From JBCBWG01 sp964579305 (lineage in GTDB: Bacteria; Pseudomonadota; Alphaproteobacteria; Rhizobiales; Hyphomicrobiaceae), in NCBI GenBank assembly GCA_964579305.1, contig CAZOGY010000120.1, positions 1 through 10,976 on the forward strand: a stretch of DNA of 10,976 bases. Reading direction: 5' to 3'. Made by a program: the position numbers and the translations under genes. The notes under the pieces were generated by a model. The model was not told the DNA's origin. It did no database searches and was given only the letters and a program-made list of their open reading frames with translations. Shown piece by piece: positions 6,658 through 10,976 of the stretch (the first letter of the stretch is position 1; every line of letters starts with the position of its first letter).

Positions 6658-7863
6658 TTACTTGGCTTGCGCCAGAGCCGCCACGCCCGGCAGTTCGCGG
6701 CCTTCGAGCCATTCCAGAAACGCACCGCCCGCCGTCGACACATACGTCATGTCGTCGGTCACGCCGGCCGCGTTCAGCACGGCAACCGTATCGCCACCAC
6801 CGGCCACGGAGGTCAAATCGCCAGCCTTGGTGCGTTCGGCAACATGCTTGGCAAGTGCGAAAGTACCGGCGTTGAAAGGCGAGATTTCGAACGCACCAAG
6901 CGGACCGTTCCACAACAGGGTCTTGCAGGAATCGACGACTTCCATGATCGCGGCGACCGACACTGGTCCGACATCGAGGATCATCTGATCGGAAGGCACC
7001 GCCGAAGCCGGGCAAACCGATGCAGGTGCGCCTTCGGCGAATTCCGGTGCAACCGCCACATCGCTGGGTAGATGGATCGTGCAGCCCTTGGCTTCAGCCG
7101 CGTCCATGATCTCTTTGGCTGTGTCAACCAGATCCGGTTCGGCAAGGGATTTGCCAACCTCGGTGCCCTGAGCGAGCAGGAACGTGTTGGCCATGCCACC
7201 GCCCACCACCAAATGATCCACCTTGCCGATCAAATGCGTGAGGACGGGAAGTTTGGTTGAGACTTTCGCCCCGCCAACAACAGCGACGGTTGGGCGGACG
7301 GGATTGTCCAACGCAGTGCGCAGGGCAGAGATTTCCGCCATCATCAGCGGCCCGGCAAATGCCGGCAACATGTGCGCCAGCGCCGCTGTTGAGGCATGCG
7401 CGCGGTGGGCGCACGAAAAAGCGTCTCCGACGTAAAGATCGCCGAGCGCGGCAAGCTGCGCTGCAAACCCCTCGTCGTTGGCTTCCTCACCGGCATGAAA
7501 GCGCAAGTTCTCCAGGACGACGATCCCGCCGTGGCCGGCCGCCTCGATCGCGCCGCGTGCCTCCGCCCCGATGCAGTCGGGTGCGAACGTAACCTCCCGC
7601 CCCGCGATCTCGGCCAGAGATTCCGCAACGGGACGCAGCGAGAGATCCTGCTTTGCTGCGCCCTTTGGGCGGCCGAAATGCGACAGAACAACAACGGTTG
7701 CCCCGCGAACGGCCAGCGCCGTCAGACCCGGGACAAGCCGCGAGATACGCGTTGCGTCGGTCACTCGCCCGTCCTGCATGGGCACGTTGAGATCAGCGCG
7801 CACCAGCGCGATCTTGCCGGCCACCTCGGCCTGATCGACCGGTTTCAGATCATCGAGATTCAT
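6658..7863 (-). CDS. pgk: Phosphoglycerate kinase
   Basis: A 401-residue enzyme catalysing the reversible transfer of phosphate between 1,3-bisphosphoglycerate and ADP in glycolysis, gluconeogenesis and, where present, the Calvin cycle. Family blocks in order: LVRADLNVPMQDGRVTDATR (20-39, substrate basic patch), VLSHFGRPKG (59-68), LENLRFHAGEEAND (117-130), VGDAFSCAHRAHAS (145-158), VVGGAKVSTKL (195-205), VGGGMANTFL (220-229), LLWNGPLGAFE (316-326) and the nucleotide-loop GGGDTVAVL (355-363). An in-frame ATG at 7900-7902 would add 13 residues. I chose ATG 7861-7863 because the usual length is about 395-400, conserved sequence starts there, and an AGGG (complement of 7873-7876) sits 9 nt upstream. 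It lies 132 nt after tkt on the same strand with no gap gene between them, and 12 nt before ccdA. Confidence 0.97.
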   Translation of the reverse strand: MNLDDLKPVDQAEVAGKIALVRADLNVPMQDGRVTDATRISRLVPGLTALAVRGATVVVLSHFGRPKGAAKQDLSLRPVAESLAEIAGREVTFAPDCIGAEARGAIEAAGHGGIVVLENLRFHAGEEANDEGFAAQLAALGDLYVGDAFSCAHRAHASTAALAHMLPAFAGPLMMAEISALRTALDNPVRPTVAVVGGAKVSTKLPVLTHLIGKVDHLVVGGGMANTFLLAQGTEVGKSLAEPDLVDTAKEIMDAAEAKGCTIHLPSDVAVAPEFAEGAPASVCPASAVPSDQMILDVGPVSVAAIMEVVDSCKTLLWNGPLGAFEISPFNAGTFALAKHVAERTKAGDLTSVAGGGDTVAVLNAAGVTDDMTYVSTAGGAFLEWLEGRELPGVAALAQAK

Positions 7864-7917
7864 GCCTGTCCGCCCTAGCTTTGCAGCCCAGCGCTGCCCC
7901 ATTCAGCATTGCTGCGC

Positions 7918-7938
7918 GCTGCATAACCCTTTTGCAGC
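7918..7938 (-). other. Small inverted repeat in the tkt-pgk gap
   Basis: GCTGCA (7918-7923) and TGCAGC (7933-7938) are perfect complementary arms around a 9-nt loop, 55 nt before the pgk start. No strong T-run follows on the minus strand, so it is at best a weak terminator, a processing site or part of the pgk leader. The remainder of the 132-nt gap (7864-7995) shows no gene and no recognisable remnant of GAPDH. Confidence 0.25.
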
Positions 7939-7995
7939 ACACCACGAAACCTTCTTGCGCCCGCCCTCACGCGCCCACGGAACGCCGGCGGGCGA

Positions 7996-10011
7996 TCAGG
8001 CGTCACCCGACCCGCGGGTTTCGTTGGTCACGACATGGCGCGCCATCGCCACGACCCGGTTCACAGTGATGCCGAAGTGCTCATAGAGTTGCGCGGCCGG
8101 TGCCGATGCACCGAACCCGGACATGCCAACGAAAGCGCCGGTCCGACCGATCCACTCGTGCCACGACATCGAAACACCAGCTTCGACGGCGACCCGTGGT
8201 GCCGTACCCAGAACCTCGGCTCGATATTCGGCCGGCTGCTGGCGGAACAATTCCATCGACGGCATCGACACGACGGCAACCTGCATGCCGTCCTGTGCAA
8301 GCACCTCTGCGGCTTCAACCGCCATCCCAAGTTCAGAACCAGTCGCCATCAATGTCACGTCGCGCGCCCCATCACAGTCACGGATGACGTAGGCCCCTCT
8401 GGCGCACAAATTTTCGTCCGTCACATCGGCCCGCAGATTGGCGACGCCTTGCCGGGTCAGTGCCAGAACGCTGGGTGTGTCGTGATCCTCAATGGCAAGC
8501 GCCCAACATTCCGCCGTCTCCACACCATCAGCAGGCCGGAACACGTTCACATTGGGAATTGCCCGCAGCGCTGAGAGGTGCTCGACGGGCTGGTGCGTGG
8601 GACCATCTTCGCCCAGACCGATGGAGTCATGCGTCATGACGTAGATCACGCGTTGCTGCATCAGCGCTGACAGTCGGATCGCCGGGCGACAGTAGTCCGT
8701 GAACACCAAAAACGTGCCACCGTAGGGGATCAGCCCGCCATAAAGCGCCAGGCCGTTCATGGCCGCTGCCATGCCATGTTCGCGAATGCCGTAGTGGATA
8801 TACCGCCCGGCATAGTTTTCCGCATTGAGGATATCTTGCCCGGACACTTTGGTGTTGTTGGAGCCGGTCAGGTCGGCCGAGCCACCGAGCAAAGCCGGCA
8901 CCGCTGGAACGAGATGTCCCAACGCTCGCTGCGACCACACCCGCGTTGCAGCCTTCGCATCCGCACCAGCCGCCTCCTGCTTTGCAGCTTTGACCGCTTC
9001 GGCAAACGCGCCGGCGGTTGAACCGCTGAGCGGATCATCAAACGCGGATTTGTCTGTTTCGGGTGCATTCGCCCAGGCCGCTTCCCAGGCTTGACGCGTT
9101 TCACCACCCCGTGCCCCGGCCGCCCGCCATGCCTGGAGGATCGGCTCGGGCACTTCGAACGGCGCATGGTCCCAGCCAAGTGCAGCGCGCGTTCCCGAAA
9201 GCTCGTCCGCGCCAAGCGGGGCACCGTGCACGCCGGCCGTCCCCGCCTTGTTTGGCGCGCCATAGCCGATTGTTGTTTTGCACGCGATCAGCCAAGGCGC
9301 CGATGGGTTGGATTTGGCCGCGTCAATCGCCGCGTCGATCGCGTCCGGATCGTGTCCATCGATCTGCGCCGTGTGCCAGTTTGCAGCCTTGAAGCGGGCG
9401 ATCTGATCTTCTGATGTCGACAGTGACGTCGGCCCGTCGATGGAAATGCCGTTGTCGTCGAAAAGCACAATAAGCCGGCCGAGCTTAAGATGCCCCGCCA
9501 GCGATATCGCCTCCTGACTGATGCCTTCCATGAGGCAGCCGTCGCCAGCGATCACATATGTGCGGTTGTCAATCAGAGCGTCGCCAAGCCGCGCATTCCA
9601 GTGGCGTTCGCCAAGCGCAAGGCCAACGGCGTTGGCAATTCCCTGCCCGAGCGGGCCGGTCGTCGTCTCGATGCCGGGGGCGTGACCGTATTCGGGGTGC
9701 CCGGCTGTTTTTGCGCCAAGCTGGCGAAACCCTTTGATCTCATCGAGATCCATCCCCGGCGTTCCGGTCAGATAGAGCAACGCATAAAGCAGCATCGAAC
9801 CGTGGCCCGCTGACAAAACGAACCGGTCGCGATTGATCCAGTTCGGCGCGGACGCATCAAAGTTCAGGTGTTTCGTGAAGAGGACGGTCGCGACATCCGC
9901 CATCCCCATGGGCATCCCAGGGTGGCCGGATTTGGCGGCTTCCACCGCATCCATGGAAAGCGCGCGGATGGCATTTGCCATGTCCGCATGCGTGACAGCA
10001 CCGTTCGACAT
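7996..10011 (-). CDS. tkt: Transketolase
   Basis: A 671-residue TPP- and Mg-dependent enzyme of the pentose phosphate pathway (and Calvin cycle where present), moving two-carbon units between sugar phosphates. The N-terminal domain has AAKSGHPGMPMGMADV (25-40), SAGHGSMLLYALLYL (67-81) and the TPP/metal motif GDGCLMEG (156-163) ending in DDN (185-187). The central domain has GIREHGMAAAMNG, containing the catalytic glutamate that activates TPP, and MTHDSIGLGEDGPTHQPVEHL. The C-terminal domain runs to the end, so all three domains are intact at the usual size (E. coli 663). The ATG at 10009-10011 is preceded by AAGGG (complement of 10021-10025, spacer 9). The GTG directly before it (10012-10014) would add one residue and cannot be excluded. 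It heads the minus-strand run leading to pgk. Sequence alone does not separate a glycolytic/PPP copy from a Calvin-cycle (cbbT) copy; no rubisco or PRK gene is in view. Confidence 0.97.
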   Translation of the reverse strand: MSNGAVTHADMANAIRALSMDAVEAAKSGHPGMPMGMADVATVLFTKHLNFDASAPNWINRDRFVLSAGHGSMLLYALLYLTGTPGMDLDEIKGFRQLGAKTAGHPEYGHAPGIETTTGPLGQGIANAVGLALGERHWNARLGDALIDNRTYVIAGDGCLMEGISQEAISLAGHLKLGRLIVLFDDNGISIDGPTSLSTSEDQIARFKAANWHTAQIDGHDPDAIDAAIDAAKSNPSAPWLIACKTTIGYGAPNKAGTAGVHGAPLGADELSGTRAALGWDHAPFEVPEPILQAWRAAGARGGETRQAWEAAWANAPETDKSAFDDPLSGSTAGAFAEAVKAAKQEAAGADAKAATRVWSQRALGHLVPAVPALLGGSADLTGSNNTKVSGQDILNAENYAGRYIHYGIREHGMAAAMNGLALYGGLIPYGGTFLVFTDYCRPAIRLSALMQQRVIYVMTHDSIGLGEDGPTHQPVEHLSALRAIPNVNVFRPADGVETAECWALAIEDHDTPSVLALTRQGVANLRADVTDENLCARGAYVIRDCDGARDVTLMATGSELGMAVEAAEVLAQDGMQVAVVSMPSMELFRQQPAEYRAEVLGTAPRVAVEAGVSMSWHEWIGRTGAFVGMSGFGASAPAAQLYEHFGITVNRVVAMARHVVTNETRGSGDA

Positions 10012-10020
10012 CACCGTTGG

Positions 10021-10025
10021 CCCTT
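10021..10025 (-). promoter_or_regulatory. Ribosome-binding site of tkt
   Basis: AAGGG on the minus strand lies 9 nt before ATG 10011 and 6 nt before the adjacent GTG 10014. Both spacings are workable. I prefer the ATG, which gives the usual transketolase N-terminus. Confidence 0.5.
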
Positions 10026-10093
10026 GTGGTGCGGCGTGTCCCGGTGGGCGGATCGGCGCTCGGGTCGGACGTTGCCGCGGTATTGGATTGAAG

Positions 10094-10141
10094 GCCCGGT
10101 TTAGCGATCCTCCCCCAACGCGTCCACCCGGCTAAACGGGC
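10094..10141. promoter_or_regulatory. Long-armed inverted repeat upstream of tkt
   Basis: GCCCGGTTTAGC (10094-10105) and GCTAAACGGGC (10131-10141) are complementary over 11 bp with a single bulged G, separated by 25 nt. The repeat lies about 80-130 nt upstream of the tkt start, in its probable promoter or leader region. It may be a paired operator (half-sites about 36 nt centre to centre) or a leader hairpin. No T-run follows either arm, so it is not an obvious terminator. No sigma-70-like promoter could be assigned with confidence nearby. Confidence 0.4.
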
Positions 10142-10184
10142 GTTGCTTCACTCAGCCGGCGATGAGAGATGGCCCGCACGCAGC

Positions 10185-10215
10185 AAAGAGGCCGCACGAC
10201 GTCGCGCACGGCCTC
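10185..10215 (-). terminator. Probable intrinsic terminator of the fasciclin gene
   Basis: Read on the minus strand, GAGGCCG and CGGCCTC form a 7-bp GC-rich stem that extends inward through two G-U pairs and two more GC pairs to a 6-nt loop (11 pairs in 28 nt). The stem is followed directly by TTT. It lies 41 nt beyond the stop of the fasciclin gene and upstream of the tkt leader, as expected for ending the fasciclin transcript. The T-run is short, so efficiency is uncertain. Confidence 0.6.
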
Positions 10216-10242
10216 ATCAATCAATGGTCTGTGAAAACCGAC

Positions 10243-10258
10243 GATCGCGCGCGCGATC
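10243..10258. repeat. 16-bp perfect palindrome at the end of the fasciclin gene
   Basis: GATCGCGCGCGCGATC is fully self-complementary and overlaps the first two bases of the TGA stop (10257-10259 on the minus strand). It is alternating purine-pyrimidine CG in its centre. It may be chance in GC-rich DNA, a small hairpin at the transcript end, or a protein-binding site. Only the palindrome is observed. Confidence 0.4.
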
Positions 10259-10757
10259 AACGTGGGATCAGAACCCGGTTGATCACGTGGATGACGCCAT
10301 TCGATGCCCGAACGTCCGCGTTGATCACACGGGCGTTGTTCACGCGGATCCGGCCATGCCGATTACGCACGCTAACGGCACGCCCATTCAGTGTACGCAC
10401 ATGCGTGCGGCCGCGCGGGATGGCGCGCGACGGCACGCGTTGGCCCACAACATGGTAGAGCAGGATTGCGCGAAGCTTGCCGCGGTTTTCCGGACGCAAC
10501 AGGCTGCGCAGCGTCCGGCGGCCCAGCCGCGCAAACGCCGCATCGGTTGGGGCAAAAACCGTCAACCCGCGACGGCGAGACAGCACGCCGGCAAGCCCAG
10601 CGGCCTTTGCAGCCGCGATGAGCGTTTTGAAAGAACCCGCGTTGGCCGCGGTCGTAACGATATTGGAACGTGTGTGTTTTTGGGCCTGTGCCGGAACGGC
10701 GACGAGCCCCATTGCAACGATAAGCGCCGCAACAATTGCGTGAAACTGACGAACCAT
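10257..10757 (-). CDS. Exported fasciclin (FAS1) domain protein, strongly arginine-rich
   Basis: A 166-residue protein starting at ATG 10757. Upstream in-frame codons reach 10829, but only this start gives a proper Sec signal peptide: MVRQ, a hydrophobic core IVAALIVAMGLVAV, and cleavage after PAQA (residue 25). The mature part is one FAS1 domain with the H1 block TVFAPTDAAFARL, the middle LLYHVVG and the H2-like end ADVRASNGVIHVINRVLIP. FAS1 proteins are cell-surface or periplasmic adhesion modules. The mature 141 residues contain 25 Arg and 4 Lys but only 2 Asp and 1 Glu, far more basic than usual FAS1 proteins, while the fold-defining hydrophobic blocks are intact. This suggests binding to anionic polymers, which is inference. 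The ribosome site is weak (GAGAA-like). It is probably monocistronic, with its own terminator downstream. Confidence 0.9.
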   Translation of the reverse strand: MVRQFHAIVAALIVAMGLVAVPAQAQKHTRSNIVTTAANAGSFKTLIAAAKAAGLAGVLSRRRGLTVFAPTDAAFARLGRRTLRSLLRPENRGKLRAILLYHVVGQRVPSRAIPRGRTHVRTLNGRAVSVRNRHGRIRVNNARVINADVRASNGVIHVINRVLIPR

Positions 10758-10789
10758 TTTGTTTCTCGAGTGTTTGCGTTTTCCTGATC

Positions 10790-10818
10790 GGGGCTGAACC
10801 CCAGCCGCCTTACGCGGC
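10790..10818 (-). promoter_or_regulatory. Competing short stems in the fasciclin leader
   Basis: GGCTG (10792-10796) can pair with CAGCC (10802-10806). GCCGC (10804-10808) can pair with GCGGC (10814-10818). GGGG (10790-10793) can pair with CCCC (10799-10802). The first option excludes the other two, which are compatible with each other. All stems are short (4-5 bp) and lie 33-61 nt before the ATG. They could form a small regulatory leader or be chance in GC-rich sequence. Confidence 0.2.
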
Positions 10819-10938
10819 GAAATGCGCAACCCGACCGATCCCCAAACGTGAAAAAACCGTTAAAGTGCAAATTGTCGCGCTCACAGGTCCAAAAGCGCGG
10901 ACGCCGTTTCTGTACCAACCCTGGATTATGGTGCGCCG

Positions 10939-10958
10939 CACAACGATGAAGCGTTGTG
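10939..10958. promoter_or_regulatory. 7-bp perfect inverted repeat upstream of the fasciclin gene
   Basis: CACAACG (10939-10945) and CGTTGTG (10952-10958) flank a 6-nt spacer, giving a 20-bp operator-like dyad about 180-200 nt upstream of the fasciclin ATG. The size suits a dimeric helix-turn-helix repressor. No gene for such a regulator is in view, and the site could equally belong to a gene beyond the window edge. Confidence 0.3.
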
Positions 10959-10976
10959 ATCGATCAACGCCGGACA

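Noticed and set aside
5857..7071. 404-codon open frame on the plus strand, antisense to ccdA and pgk
   Set aside because: Its translation is low in hydrophobic order and rich in His, Arg, Gln and Asp, as expected for an antisense frame of GC-rich coding DNA. It lies opposite two confidently identified enzymes.
7864..7995. Remnant of a gap (GAPDH) gene between tkt and pgk
   Set aside because: At 132 nt, no reading frame shows GAPDH-like C-terminal sequence; it looks like plain intergenic DNA with one small hairpin.

Overview
This is a GC-rich window with GTGA/ATGA gene overlaps. Its gene content points to an alphaproteobacterium, most likely of the Hyphomicrobiales (Rhizobiales) type: a YcjX/TIGR01620 pair, a CoxE-like VWA protein, tkt and pgk as neighbours, and a short threonine/serine dehydratase of the kind found in rhizobia. 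This placement rests on family resemblance only. No rRNA, tRNA, CRISPR array, insertion sequence or attachment site was recognised.

Left part, plus strand (1-3778). The window opens inside a YcjX-like P-loop protein. Its stop codon overlaps the GTG start of a TIGR01620/YcjF-type membrane protein. After a 92-nt gap that holds an imperfect inverted repeat comes a 287-residue ORF6N-domain protein, a family usually met in phages and mobile elements. Only 24 nt later follows a 393-residue CoxE-like VWA protein. The MoxR-type AAA+ ATPase that usually partners such VWA proteins is not next to it.

Middle and right part, minus strand (10014 down to 3931). Read in transcription order, this is a central-carbon and cofactor cluster: transketolase (tkt), phosphoglycerate kinase (pgk), a CcdA-type membrane thiol-disulfide transporter, ThiD (HMP/HMP-P kinase) and a PLP-dependent threonine/serine dehydratase. 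Spacings are 132 nt, 12 nt, 49 nt and a 4-nt ATGA overlap, so pgk to the dehydratase could be one transcript. The gap (GAPDH) gene often found between tkt and pgk in alphaproteobacteria is absent here. ThiD belongs to the pathway of the cofactor (TPP) that transketolase uses.

Right edge, minus strand (10757-10257). A small exported fasciclin (FAS1) protein has a clear signal peptide and an extraordinarily arginine-rich mature domain (25 Arg and 4 Lys against 2 Asp and 1 Glu in 141 residues). A good intrinsic-terminator-like hairpin follows it. The segments around it (10015-10256 and 10758-10976) carry several inverted repeats but no further gene.

Most of the window is ordinary housekeeping. 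The parts worth a second look are the ORF6N/VWA pair, the polycationic FAS1 protein, the thiD-dehydratase coupling and the inverted repeats upstream of tkt and of the ORF6N gene. I see no clear evidence of a wholly new system.
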